Assembly: GCA_951394045.1 (NCBI GenBank)
Contig: OX595994.1
Location: forward strand, 1,178,001 to 1,242,000
Direction of reading: 5' to 3'
DNA length: 64,000 nt
DNA from: Nitzschia sp. DOCU1
Taxonomy: Eukaryota > Bacillariophyta > Bacillariophyceae > Bacillariales > Bacillariaceae
Position numbers and translations under genes: made by a program. Of this stretch, positions 30,952 to 42,354 are shown one piece after another. The stretch's first letter is position 1. The number at the start of each line of letters is the position of its first letter. The notes below the pieces were generated by a model. That model was not told the DNA's origin. It saw only the letters and a list, made by a program, of their open reading frames with translations, and searched no databases.

Positions 30952-32100
30952 TGGACACGCCTGGATACATCGGGGGTTTTGCATGTGGACGAGAGTAGTA
31001 TGTTTTGAAATTAATACATCCCTATCTGCTGAGTTATTTCAACGATTCGAAAAAGCCGTCCAAGTCGTCATCATCGTCACGATATCTTGTTCCTTTCTCG
31101 AAGCGCACGTTGCTGAAAATAGGGAGCGTTGAAGAGGGGGGAGGACGAAAGGGGGCGTAGCGCCCACGGTACTACGTTCGATGCCTTTGAACTCTCCAGC
31201 TTCACCCCTTCGTCTCTATGGGATTTCTCTTTCTTGTTTTCATGATGACTACTACTTGTGTGGCATGTGCTGCCAGTGGTCTGCGTTGTTGGACTCTAAG
31301 TGGAACTTCGCTTCTCCTCATTTCTACAGGATTTTGATTTGTTGTTTTCTTGGACATAGTAGTAGTGCTGAGCATGCCTAGCCCTGTTTGCATCGTTGTT
31401 GAATTCCAAGTGAGTTTTGCTATACTTGTTTCTGTGGGACTCCAATTTGGGCCCCTCTGTGTCCTTTGCAGTTGCAAAGTATGCTTATGCTCCTTGGTAC
31501 TATACAGTTTCATTTTAGAGTCCAACCTTCTTGCGCAGTGCGGCAGTGGTAAAAGACTCAAATGCTTATAATTGTTAGTATGCCATTTCGTTTTTGCTAT
31601 TTTCAATGAACAAGTGTAGCATCAACTTTTTGTCTACCCCAAAGATACGGACTACTCGGCATACCTGTGGTATGTTGAGACCTGATATTCTGAAGATTTG
31701 CAAATACTGATGCGCCTGTGGTCTCTAGCCCCTGTTTAGTGAAACACTTCTGACCAGAGACAGAGATTTAATCACCAACAGATTCACATATCTAGCAATT
31801 TAGTGCCAACATTTGGAATGCTTGGTCACTTCCACCTGCATCTTACTCAGGAGACAACGTTCACCATGATAACCCTCCCTGGCCACCATGACATGAACAC
31901 AGAGCAAATACAATTCACGATCATGTGGACTCAGTGGGCGTCAATGCCACAAGAAAACAAAACCTGCTGCACTTCTTGTTAATTGAAGCGCACTTTCCCC
32001 CTCTTACCAGGGGAGAAAGTGCTCACACATTCATTGTCACTATGTTTTGGATATCATACACTGTGCTGTGTAGAGTTCCTTAGTCCCTTATTCCGGGTTC
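30952..32100. other. Non-coding region after channel copy 1
   Basis: Includes the RRM gene relic at 31034-31079. The rest is AT- and T-rich sequence with no supported gene; small frames here have no coding character. Confidence 0.5.
31034..31079 (-). pseudogene. Truncated 3' end of the RRM gene, copied with the channel duplication
   Basis: On the minus strand this reads DDDDLDGFFESLK then a stop, against DDDDDLDGFFESLT and a stop in the intact gene at 39048-39090. Similarity stops abruptly at about 31079. Confidence 0.85.
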
Positions 32101-32103
32101 TCA

Positions 32104-32183
32104 AAGGTGGCAAGGTGGCAAGGTGGCAAGGTAGCAAGGTAGCAAGGTAGCAAGGTAGCAAGGTGGCAAGGTGGCAAGGTGGC
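32104..32183. repeat. 8-bp minisatellite, 10 copies
   Basis: Ten units without a gap: three aaggtggc, four aaggtagc, three aaggtggc. The variant order is symmetrical. It ends at a cacaaag boundary. Confidence 0.97.
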
Positions 32184-33295
32184 ACAAAGTTCCTCCAAAT
32201 GTCAAACATGAAACTGTCTTCATTTGCCCGTTTTCATGACAGATTTCTTTGAGAACTATCCCAAGCTCACAGTATAGCACGGTCGTTAAAAGTACTGTCC
32301 CAAGCTCACAGTACAGCACGGTAGTTCACAGTAAAACTTACATTATGGTGACTGAGTCTGGCGCGTATTGCGGTGTTTGCCATTGAGTTTTGTTATTTTC
32401 AAAGTAATAGTTTGATTGTGGTTGCTAGTACATCATTTTGTTTTGTTTTTCTCAACCACGTGATCAACAAGCAGATTTGGGCTACCTTCATCCTAAGGGT
32501 GCAGTCTCTCTGTGGTATCATCCTGTACTAGTATGCACAGCAAGATGGTCAAAAGCCCATCTGTTGTGATTGATGAAGGACTACTTAGAACCAATGATTT
32601 GGCTCTTACAATATGGAGCATACCACTACTAGAGTGCAGTCTCAAAAAACAATATTTTGTTCACCCGTGACTTCATTCACACGTGTCCGTAGTCTCATTA
32701 GTACCTAATTTCAGAAGACGAGCTTTCATTGTTCATTAATTGTTATTGTGCTTTTCTCTCTTCAATTAATGTTGCATAGCTTGATTATGGTTGTTAGTAC
32801 CCTTTCTTGTTTTGTTATTCTCAACATGGCATAGCAGCATACTCATATTTGAAGGATTTGGGGCTCCATGTAATTGTAAGCATGGTGCAGTCTCTCCATG
32901 GTATCTTCCTGTAGTACCAACACCGAGATGGTCCAAAGCCCCTTACAATTGATGCAGGACTACCTAGAACCAATGATTTGGCTCCTACAATACAGAACGC
33001 TTCACTAGAGCACTGTCTTGCTAGATGTTACTTCATTCAGATGTGTTTCATTAGTAAGAAATTTCAGAAGATGCGCATCCATATTATGTGATTTCACACC
33101 GGGTGGTTTTGTTGTTCATTAATTGCTATTCTGTGCTATTCTCTCTTCAATGTGCAGAACCCACTCTAGTAGATACATTCTTTCCCTCAGAACACATGAC
33201 CTTCTCCCCCCCTTACAATCCCCAATTCACTCTTATGCTCATTTGCTTACCGCAAAGGAATTTGAGGCAGCACTCAGTCATACTGTAGTGCTCCC
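32184..33295. repeat. Repeat-rich non-coding region with a tandem 370-bp repeat
   Basis: Two diverged direct copies, about 32409-32768 and 32778-33157. Shared blocks in order: ttgatt.tggttg.tagta, ttttgttttgtt, gtgcagtctct.c.tggtatc, agatggtc.aaagccc, aaccaatgatttggctc, tacttcattca.a.gtgt, atttcagaaga.g and gttcattaatt. A smaller direct repeat, cccaagctcacagta.agcacggt, lies at about 32259 and 32300. No transposase or RT frame was seen. Confidence 0.8.
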
Positions 33296-34679
33296 TTGCA
33301 CGCCAAAAAGGGAGAAGAAAAAGGGGAAATAATGGCGTGTGGGTGGGGGCTCATGAAGGACATCGCCGGGCCACCACGTTTTATCACTACTAGCAGCAAC
33401 AGCATCCAAAGTAGTAGTGCAGCAGCTAGATGCCATCATCCTGCTCTACTTAGTAGTAGTGTATTCTCAGGCCATTTTGGCAGCAGTCAGCAACAGTATG
33501 GCTGTCAGCGACATTATGGCTACTACTACAGCAGGCAGTCGGGCCCTATGTTGCCTGGACTGGGTTTACTGTTCTTGATACTGTGGAATTGGGATTATAC
33601 GTTTACAATGCTACCAATAATATACCATTCAGTGTAAGCGCAAGTACATGTTTAGCGTAGCATTGATACCTTTTGTGTATATGCCACAAATACAAATGAA
33701 ACTTGCAAAAGCACCTTATTCCAAATAGTCGCTAGTATGAACAGAGCCCGCTTCACTGGAAATTTCTACACAGCTGCATCCATACTACGGACGATCAGGT
33801 GCTACTTGTGATTGATTGTTGCATGACATCAATGGAACATCATGGGCCATGATAGTGGCAGTAGCCAAAGCTTTTGTCCAGATTTGGAGATTGAAACAGG
33901 GAGCTACCAAAGGAGGACCACCCCCTTGAACAACAATGCCAACCACACTGAATCTCTCCTGTTCCCCACAAACTCCTGCCCTGCAGGCTGTATAAGGTAC
34001 TGAGTGTACCTTGGGACAAAGAAGCAGTTTCATTATCTCATAACACCTCAACCTTGCTGTTGATTGCCAGCATAATCCTCGCCGGTAATGGTGGATCATG
34101 GAACAATGCAATGAATGATTTGAGAGAAAAAATAGACTGGCAGCAAAGGACGCAAAAATGCGATTTGTAGAGATGCTGGGTGGTGAGCAGGTTGTCAAGT
34201 TTAAATGACAATGTTAGTGAAATGCATGAATTATAATACTTTGGTCTTTCATGATCAAATGCATTTACCTTGGTAATATTGAAGTTTCTTCAAGTAGTAA
34301 TTAAATAATGACTATCAATCTAATAATACTTCTGCCAAAACCACTCCTGTATAGGACAACGCAAGTAGTCTCTACTCATAAAGTGGTAGGAGTGCAGCAG
34401 CAGTACTCGAGGACTACTCGCAAATGAATGAATGCCTTTTTTGTTCTTGCGCCATTGTCACCACTTCGACGGGACAAATTTGGACCAATTCGACTCTTGG
34501 AGAGCGCCTGGCGCGCCGCCCAAGCCATCCAATTTTTGTTTGAAGCGGTAAATCTCATTCCTTGATAATGACTGCGAGAGCTATTATTGCTTTCAAAATG
34601 TTCTTCGAACGTTTCCCCTTCTTTTTCCTTGCTTCGCCTTCTTTATAAAAATTTAGCTACCTACGTAGCTGGACTTATG
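33296..34679. other. Non-coding region
   Basis: Contains agtagtag/cagcag-type simple sequence near 33390-33540. Two frames of 113 and 137 codons lack coding character and known motifs. Nothing else seen. Confidence 0.45.
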
Positions 34680-35275
34680 CCTGGCACTTTCCCCAAACCT
34701 GCGCCATATTCTTGTTCCGGGACGACTGGCAGATGCAGCGTGCCGAAAAAAGAGGAGACACGCATCGAAGCACGCATGCATGCAACGCGGCACAAGGAAC
34801 TTGCATCCAACAATGAGCAGCGGCGGCGGCGGCGGGGGCACGACAATGGCGGTTTGGAAACAGTAACGTCTGCAATCATCGCTTTTCAATGAGGAAACTC
34901 TCAATCGATCTAAAACATCCAGCCAAATCATCGACGAAATAAATACATCTTTGCGAGCCAAACGAACCTCTTCAGGGGTCTTCTGTCACTCCATTTCTAC
35001 AACAAAGGAAAACCCTGCCAAATTGATTTTGGGGGTGTTCCGATAGAGATAGCTGATTTCCATATTTCCCCCCATAACATGCGTCAAACAGCGCGTGCTT
35101 TACCCATAATTTCTAAATAAAATAATGCCTAATTTGATATCGTGTCAATCTCCTATTATTTGGTTAACACAATGCGCACTTTGCGGCGCCAGCAGGGCCC
35201 CTCCCCCACCGCGCCATCGATTTTCACGGTCTCTCCAGGGAGAACCACGGACCGGTATCAAGTAGCATGGTAGAC
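34680..35275. repeat. Diverged repeat unit A with foldback structure
   Basis: The part from about 34836 repeats at 35450-35858: ggcacgacaatggcggtttgg, gggggtgttc, gcgcgtg.tttaccc.taatttctaa, gg.gcc.gcagggcccct.cccc and ccacggaccggtatc in the same order. A left block with ccaaacctgcgccat (34692) is roughly inverted relative to atggcggtttgg at 34845, giving a loose foldback with a spacer of about 130 bp. Confidence 0.65.
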
Positions 35276-35382
35276 AGAAGGGTAGGGGTAATGTGTTGAG
35301 TGTTGTAAACACTTATAAAGTAGTTACACCCCTTAAAATGAAAAGTATCTTTGTCATAGTTTTTTGCGAACAAACTTGCTTT

Positions 35383-35510
35383 CTTCCAAGAAAGCGGGCC
35401 TTGCCGCACCTTTTTGGTTCCAAACCCGCGCCATTGACGTGCCCATTCCCACGGGCACGACAATGGCGGTTTGGAACAAAAAACGTCCGACAAGGCCGCT
35501 TTCTTGGAAG
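35383..35510. repeat. Foldback element, about 60-bp imperfect inverted repeat
   Basis: Arm 35383-35444 (starts cttccaagaaagcgggcc) and arm 35453-35510 (ends ggccgctttcttggaag) are reverse complements with a few mismatches and small gaps, around an 8-base loop. The remainder to 35858 is repeat unit B, related to unit A. Confidence 0.8.
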
Positions 35511-36240
35511 GCAAATTCTGGATGAGTCCTTCACAACCGGTAAAGTCATCCATTCATTGAGTGCCTTTGAATGAGCCGGAGAGATGTCTCCAAGGTCATT
35601 GTTTGCTTTGATTCCACAACATGAGAAAAACCATCAAAACCGATTCAGGGGGTGTTCGGGCGATTTTCAGTATTTTTCGTAAAAAGCGCGCGTGATTTAC
35701 CCGTAATTTCTAACTAATATAACGGCCAACTCCTCATCGCGACATTTTCTTATTCGGTTCTTCACTTCGTACCCTTGGGGCGCCGGCAGGGCCCCTACCC
35801 CACCGCGCCATTGATTTTCATGGTCTTCCCAGGGGAGCCACGGACCGGTATCGAGAGATGTATTAATGCCCACCTTCTCCGGCCGGCGCGTGGAGGCAAT
35901 TTTGTCCCATACCACTGCGACCATTGTGCGACACCACGGATGGACGTGAATGTCCGAACCCGGCATGAACTTTCTTCCGACAGAAACAACGGAAGCAGTG
36001 AGCAGAGAGTGCCCAAAAGCGGTCCTTGAACATCGTGCTTCCCCTCGCAGGCCTTGCCTGATGGATGTCGGTGTAAATACTGAAATACCTGGTACGGATG
36101 CAGAACATCTTTCCTTCGATGCGTGGGTAGTTGACGGGTGATCATCCAAATTCTGTTGCGAGAGGGTAAAAGATTTCTCCAATCGCTGGTCTTGTTTCTC
36201 GTCTTGACGTTACTTGTCTGCATCCTGTCTCGACATCAAC
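35511..36240. other. Repeat unit B and upstream region of channel copy 2
   Basis: Up to 35857 it is the second copy of the unit at 34836-35275. From 35858 on it is the upstream flank shared with channel copy 1, with 33 extra bases near 36000-36045. No gene. Confidence 0.6.
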
Positions 36241-39093
36241 ATGACTGCTGGTGGAGAAGATCCAGAAACTGCCAAGGAGACGAGCAAGTTGAACCGACTC
36301 GATACGATCAAAGTCGGCAAGGTCGACTCGCCCGAGAAGCGCAGGATCATTGAATTGGAAACCGATAGTTGGGTCATCTTTCCTTGGAACAAGCATTACA
36401 AATCGTTTTGGGGCCTGACGGTCTTTTGTGCGGTTGTGACTGTTTTTACCGAGACGTACAACATTGCCTTTGGTGTCGTGGATGACTACACTGATGCCCT
36501 CTCTATCATTGAATACGTGCTTGTGTCTATCTTTGTCATTGATATTATCATCAATTTCCACCTAGTCTATTACGATGAGAACGATCGGCTTGTTACGGAT
36601 TCGAAGGAAATTGCCGTGCACTACCTAAAAGGGATGTTCTGGCTAGATTTTGTTGGTGTGTTCCCCTTTCTTTATGTTGGATTGGCGATTGCAGGTGAAA
36701 TCGGGGAAAACAATAAAAAGGCTGCCTATATTTCACTACTTCGTCTGGTGAAGCTGGTTCGATTGCACCGAATGAAGCAACTCTTTGACATCTTGCAGTA
36801 CAACCCTCACGTATCCTTGATGATGCTGACGTTGTGTCGAAATTTTGGATTCGCAGTTATGTGGAGTCACTTTTCCGCCTGTGTCTTCTATTTTATTGCG
36901 CGGCAATCTGATCTTGACCCAGATACAACCTGGATCGGTGGGTCTGTCGAAGGATTGAATGGCGTGGAGCGATACCTTACTTCCTTGTATTGGAGTGTGA
37001 CCACGTACGTTATTTGCTTCTTCCAAGGGGATGTGCAGAGGTTGTGGTAGAAGTTGCTCATATTCATTTGTCTGTATTGTTCAGGTTCACAACTACAGGG
37101 TAAGACTGTCGACGCTAAGGTTTCTCTGGAACCAAAGTATTGAGACTCAATTTCCTTTCCTTGTCGATGATAATAGGTATGGCGACTACTCGCCCGTCAA
37201 TAGCGCTGAACAGATTTGGGGTGAGTTCTAGGATGTCTGGCGAATGTTGTTTTTTGCTACCAAGCAGCGGATACTCAATCTGTCTTTCTTCCTCTCATTC
37301 GTGTACCAGGCATGATCTACATGTTGTTGAATATGGTTGTACACGCGTGGATGATTGGTTCCATCACATTGTTGATTGTCAAGCAAGATGAGAAGACGGG
37401 GGCTTACCGCGAGGCGATTCACGTACTTCGTCAGTATGCCAACCTACATTCTTTCCCCAGGGCTCTTGAGAAGAAGCTCCGTGGTCAATTGAAGCTAGAT
37501 TTCAACAATCACGAAATTTCCGATGAAAACGTCTTGGCCAAATTTCCGTCGGAAACGAGAAGGAAGGTGCTGCGGCGCCTGTATCTCCCCTCACTGCTTC
37601 AGACAAAGTTGATGAGAGGTGTTCGTCAACAGTTTGTGGATGCCTTTCTAGCAACTTCAAAGGTCGAGATTTATAGCGCAGGTGAGGAGATCCTTCAACG
37701 TGGAGCCATTGCTTCGGATTTGTATTTGCTCGTGGAGGGAACCGCCGAGTTGTTGCCATCTGTAGAATCGTCCATTGAAACCTCGAATTATCGCATGACG
37801 AGCAGCCAGATTGACGGAACAAGCGTCACAGAATCGCGAGGGGGCAGAGTCGTTAAAGTGGAGAGTGGCGAATTCATCAATTGTATCTCGTTCTTTACCG
37901 AGAGTCCCCAGATGGAAACCGTTCGAACCAAGACTGTCTGCAAGACGTTGACTATGCCACGCTCAACGTACAAGATGATTGCGGAAGACCATCCCGGATC
38001 TGTCGGTAAATTGCTGCAAAATCTGTTAGAGAATGTGCAGGAGCAAGCTAGGAAAACTGGAGCAGAAGAAACAGTCGACCTTCCAACTAAACTTACTGTC
38101 CTACGGGCCGGCTCCGTCTTTGACAACAGTGCAATGGATGCCAGTACATCAGAGGATGTGGATTTCCAAAATACAATGGATGCTATTCAGGCTAGTACTT
38201 CACTGACAGCAGTGCGTGACTTGATTCAGATGCACTTGAACAAGATGAAAGATGATCATACGACCCGCTTCCTATTTTCTGCGTCACGTGGAGATACAGA
38301 TACGATTTCTCTCATGTGTGATCAAGGTTTCGATCCTGACTCTGCTGAGTAAGTTTCATTGATGGTTGTGCACCGACTTGAAAAATGCCGTCATAATCTT
38401 ACTTCATGCGTAATCGGTATATTTGTGGCAGCTACGACCAGCGAACGGCCTTGATGGTTGCGGCAATGAAAGGTAATTCAGAAGCAGTCAAGAGGATCCT
38501 GGAATACAACGCCAATCCGAATCTAGTTGATATGCATGGATCTTCGGCACTGTATGAGGCTGCACGGAATGGCCATGACGAAGCGATGGAAGTTCTTTTG
38601 AAACATGGCGCCAAGCTTGGTGTGTCGGAGGCAGACGCTGCCAGCCGTGCCTGCCAAGCAGTTTTTGATGGTGACATGCTTACATTGCGTCGACTTTTGA
38701 AAGCGGGTCTTCCGGTTGATGCTGGAGATTACGACAAACGTAGGGCCGCTCACATTGCCGCCTGTGAGGGAAATGTGGCTGCTCTGAAGGTTTTGGTTGA
38801 ATTTGGAGCCGACTTGGCTGTCAAGGATCGATGGGGCAATACTCCCGAGGACGAGGCAAACAGAGTTGGTGCAGGCCAGGTGGTAGAATACCTGAAGAGC
38901 GTCCTCGGTGAAAAGAAGGATGGGCCTCCTACGCAGAGTACAACAATTCAATGGGCAGACGCTTAACCGACACGCCTGGATACATTGGGTTTTTGCATGT
39001 GGACGAGAGTAGTATGTTTTGATATTAATACATCCCTATCTGCTGAGTTATGTCAACGATTCGAAAAAGCCGTCCAAGTCGTCGTCATCATCG
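35858..39093 (+). repeat. Segmental duplication, copy 2
   Basis: Partner of 27879-31079. This copy continues into the intact RRM gene, so it is more likely the original position. Confidence 0.9.
36241..38966 (+). CDS. Voltage-gated K+ channel with CNB-like and ankyrin domains, copy 2
   Basis: Five exons: 36241-37004, 37085-37099, 37177-37220, 37310-38348, 38432-38966. Same architecture as copy 1: six TM helices, S4 with LLRLVKLVRLHRMK, filter TTTGYGD, CNB-like fold and ankyrin repeats. Exons 2 to 5 are almost identical to copy 1. Exon 1 has about 19 amino-acid changes, clustered in the N-terminal cytosolic part (AKETSKLNRLDTIKVGK against TKETRKLIRQDTIRIGK) and around S3/S4-S5. The donor of intron 1 is gtacgt here and gtaagt in copy 1. 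The C-terminus differs: STTIQWADA instead of STTT. As K+ channels of this type are tetramers, the two products may co-assemble. Confidence 0.92.
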
Positions 39094-40710
39094 CCTTGAT
39101 TTGCTGCCGCTATAGCCTCTTTCTTTGACGATGCCTCCGCCGACACAACTTGACCACCGTCCCCTTTATTCTCATCTCCATCTAGCGATGCAAGAAAATC
39201 GTCCACATTTTCATCATTGTCTATGACTTCAGGTGCTAATTGTGATGCCGGTCCGTAATGGTTGCCATTACTAACACCGGCATCCTTCTTTTTCCGAAGC
39301 TTATACAGCGGGTCGGAAGGTTCTACTTTGAGAGCTGTCCCACATGGCAGTTCAGCGCCATTCATCTTGAGTGATAAAGGGATCAGGTATTTCATGAATC
39401 AGTAAGCGGCGTGGCGAATAGAAAACTATACATAATACCATGACAAGAAACGGCAACCACGGCCTCACAATAACACTCAAGAAACACTAGCAGGATTGCA
39501 TCGAGTATCCCACAAAAGTACGTACCTGTGAACATACAGTTTCCGTCAGAGTACTCCGTTCTTGGGAAGATGGCAGTTCATAAACAACCAATGCATCACC
39601 CTTGAGTTCGCCCGTTTCCTTCTTAACATAGAAATGGATCTTTCGTAGCGAGTAGCCCAGCCCCCCAAAGAGAGCCCGTAGTAGTTCTTCACCGACCGAT
39701 CCATCCGTAGGCAGATTGGATACGTATATCGCCACAGTATCCGTCGACGCTTGTTGATGTTGTTTCCGTCGTTTATCCTCGACACGCTGTCGTTGTTGAG
39801 TGCCTATTCCCGCTTGGCTCGTCGTCGTCGCCGCACCACTAGCCTGCTTCCCACCTTTCCCAAAATGTTGTAATCGTATTTGTAAGGACTGTTGATGAGA
39901 CGCTTCCATTTTGATTTGAAGGTTCTGAGCTTCCTGAGCTTGTTGAAGTTTCGCCGCTAGTCTTTCATCCTCCGCCTTGGCGAGATATTCCAAATTCTTG
40001 ACCATGGCTATTCGTTTTCGCCGTTCCAGTTGCTCAAGCGATGCTTTTCGCTTTTGTGCTATTTCACTATCCGCTCGAAAAGGATCATTTTCCTGAAATT
40101 GCTGAATGATTTTCATGGCCCGATCGCGTGCCAATTGGACCTCGGCCACGACCGAGTCGGGGGCGCCGACGGTTGGCGCTGGAGCGGGTGCCAGTACTAC
40201 CCGTGACGGTGAAGGCGACGGCGATAACGACTGTTCTCTTCTTGTTCTTTCTGTCGCTACATATCCATAGGTGGCAAATGATGACTTGAATGGTCGAGAA
40301 ACAGGGTCAGGTCGTCGAGTATCTGGCGGCGGTGGCGGTCGAGGGAGGACAGCAACATACTCTGATGACCACATCAGAGGTGGTGGGGGCGGTGGGGGCG
40401 GTATCTGAATGTGGAGTGCCGTTGCAGCTTCTTGCGAGGGCAATGATGGCGGAGGAGGTGGAGGGGCAGGGGCGGTATTAGTATAAAATTGATAGTTTGG
40501 GTCCAAAATGTGAGCTGGAACGAAAGCGGCACTAGTCGACATACGCTGTGATGCCAAAGTATTCGACTGATTTTGCCGCTGCAGATGTTGTTGCATAAAG
40601 GTATCAGCTATAGCGGGTCCAGCCCCCGTGGCATGCTGCTGCGGATATTGGACACTGCCAAACCCAATGCCCACCGCCGATTCTGTGATTTCACGATTCC
40701 CACCGCTCAT
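39048..40710 (-). CDS. RRM-domain RNA-binding protein with Pro-rich and coiled-coil regions
   Basis: Two exons, 40710-39526 and 39365-39048, over a 160-bp intron (CAG|GTACGT donor, tcactcaag acceptor), 500 residues. The N-terminal part is Gln/Pro-rich with poly-Pro runs. A charged coiled coil follows (QKRKASLEQLERRKRIAMVKN). Then a single RRM: RNP2 is IYVSNLP, RNP1 is GELKGDALVVY, and the last strand is split by the intron (MNGAELPCGTALKVEP). The C-terminal tail is acidic (DDDDDLDGFFESLT). The RRM spacing and acidic tail resemble TatSF1/CUS2-like splicing factors, but the match is only general. It is probably a nuclear mRNA-processing protein. Its 3' end was copied with the channel gene. Confidence 0.82.
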
Positions 40711-41433
40711 CGTTTCCCACTTTCGAACCGTTGAGATCGTATCAAATCTCCTTTTGCTTCATGCAAGTCCAACACAAAGTTACCCCATTGCTCAAGAAGA
40801 AACTCAAAAACATCCCCCTTGGTACTCCAGAGCATTAAAAGTCAGCAACGTCCACAAAACTTGCAAAGTTTGGGCGCTCCATGTCACAGAACAGCGACGA
40901 AAAAGGCCCCCGATGATGATTCTCGTCCATCGTCAAGAGGGCACATGGACGCGTGCATGCGCACTAAGCACCACGAGTTCTCGGGGAGCTTCGTTGCGAG
41001 CTCTTTACTCCATTGGACGATACGGGATACCCTGTGGCCCCATAGTCGATCGACAACATTCTCAATCTACTATGATACTTTGGAGATTGGAAATATCTAC
41101 TAGAATGGAGCAAAAGTTCAAAGTCCTTCGAAAAGCAGAAGCAATTCTAGCTTTCGAGTGATAGGGATAGGAAGCTAGAACTTGAAATTCCATCCAACGA
41201 GAGCTAGCTAGACTGTAACACATTGCGTCGCAACTATGTAGTACATACTCTGGAATACTTCGCCGCTGTCTGTACTATTTGGGTCCCTTTTATTATTATT
41301 TTTTATCCATACTTTGATGTTGTCGGTGTTATTGTACATGTTTAGTATTTGCGCACAAGCATACCAGCTCGTGTGCGTGCCCATTGTGTTGTCGTCGTTG
41401 TTGCTTTGCTCAAGTGTGTTTCGAGCCTCTTCC
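40711..41433. other. Intergenic region
   Basis: Promoter side of the RRM gene and 3' side of the YGYGD gene. Plus-strand frames here lack coding character. Confidence 0.45.
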
Positions 41434-42354
41434 CTACGACCCCGACGCGTTGCTTTCTGTGGACATTCCCGATCGATTTCGTCCAATGCGGAAGCGTCCA
41501 AAACGCTTCTTCTTTTTCTTCTTGTCTGCTCCATCCTCACAACTCATCTCCTCCACACTAATGTCGTCATCTTCCGACAATTCGGCGCCGACCCCCACGT
41601 CATCAGACGACCGGCTGCGACGAGGCGTTCCTCGGCTACTACCCTTCTTCAGAGGAACTGCTTCTTCTCCTCCTGGCGGAGGCGGTGGTGGCTGGGCTGC
41701 TGCTGCTCCACTTCTCAGCTGTTCAATCGCTTGAGTATGAGCGTCGAACTCTTGCGCAACTGTGTTTTGCGCGTCGAGACTATATTTCGTCACCGACCCA
41801 CGACGTCGCGGTCGTTCTCGACGACGGCGGACCTCACCACCATCGTCACCGTAGCCATACTCCGCACTGGAAGTGGAATGGGTACTGTGGGTGCTGTGAG
41901 AGCGAAGAGGTGCATTCCGCCGGGGTACATTGTCCAGCTCATACCCATAGGGGTTGCTATCTGCGGCGGCGTCGGGGTCTTCGTATCCAAGATCGGCAGC
42001 AGCCGGCGCACCGGAGCCGTAGCCGTATTTATCCGTGTCAGGAGTGGCGTCTCCATAGCCGTACTTATCACCGTCCGGCGTTGCATCCCCATAACCGTAC
42101 TTATCATTATTGTCGGGAGCTGCATCCCCGTAACCATATTTGCCAGTATCGGGAGCAGCGTCTCCGTAGCCATATTTTTCAGCATCAGGAGCGGCGTCCC
42201 CGTAGCCATACTTGTCCCCATCTGGCGCTGCATCTCCGTAGCCATAGGGGTCGTCGTTGGAAGAGGATGGAGCTGCTGGCTCGTATCCGTAGGGGTCACT
42301 GTCTGCGACGTTGCACTTCTGGTTGAAAGTTTGATCGATCGTCATGGTCGCCAT
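41434..42354 (-). CDS. YGYGD-repeat protein (diatom-type tandem repeat protein)
   Basis: 306 residues, single exon. Residues about 35-115 are seven tandem units of 12-13 residues with the core KYGYGDAAPD, flanked by looser DPYGYE and NPYGYE units. Then come a Ser/Thr/His stretch (RSHSTHSTHSTSS), an Arg-rich segment, a helical piece (AQNTVAQEFDAHTQAIEQL), a poly-Pro run, and an acidic block followed by KKKKKKRFGRFRIGR. No enzyme motif. Proteins with such repeats are known from diatom genomes as hypothetical proteins. The disordered Tyr/Gly/Asp-rich repeat suggests phase-separating or scaffold behaviour, which is inference. The opposite strand is also open over the repeat, a by-product of its composition. 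Confidence 0.82.
   Translation of the reverse strand: MATMTIDQTFNQKCNVADSDPYGYEPAAPSSSNDDPYGYGDAAPDGDKYGYGDAAPDAEKYGYGDAAPDTGKYGYGDAAPDNNDKYGYGDATPDGDKYGYGDATPDTDKYGYGSGAPAAADLGYEDPDAAADSNPYGYELDNVPRRNAPLRSHSTHSTHSTSSAEYGYGDDGGEVRRRRERPRRRGSVTKYSLDAQNTVAQEFDAHTQAIEQLRSGAAAAQPPPPPPGGEEAVPLKKGSSRGTPRRSRSSDDVGVGAELSEDDDISVEEMSCEDGADKKKKKKRFGRFRIGRNRSGMSTESNASGS

Larger units (their letters stand above)
27879..31079 (+). repeat. Segmental duplication, copy 1 (channel gene plus edge of the RRM gene)
   Basis: The segment matches 35858-39093 nearly throughout. Offsets are 7979 at the left edge, 8012 through exon 1 and 8000 from exon 3 to exon 5, because of a 33-bp difference upstream and a 12-bp difference in intron 2. 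The left edge is at atgtattaatgcccacc. The right edge falls inside the last codons of the RRM gene. Confidence 0.9.

Noticed and set aside
32104..32183. Possible CRISPR-like array
   Set aside because: The units are contiguous 8-mers without spacers, in a eukaryotic genome. It is a minisatellite.
33785..34198. 137-codon minus-strand frame in the channel spacer
   Set aside because: Composition and lack of motifs suggest chance. The surrounding DNA is repeat-rich.
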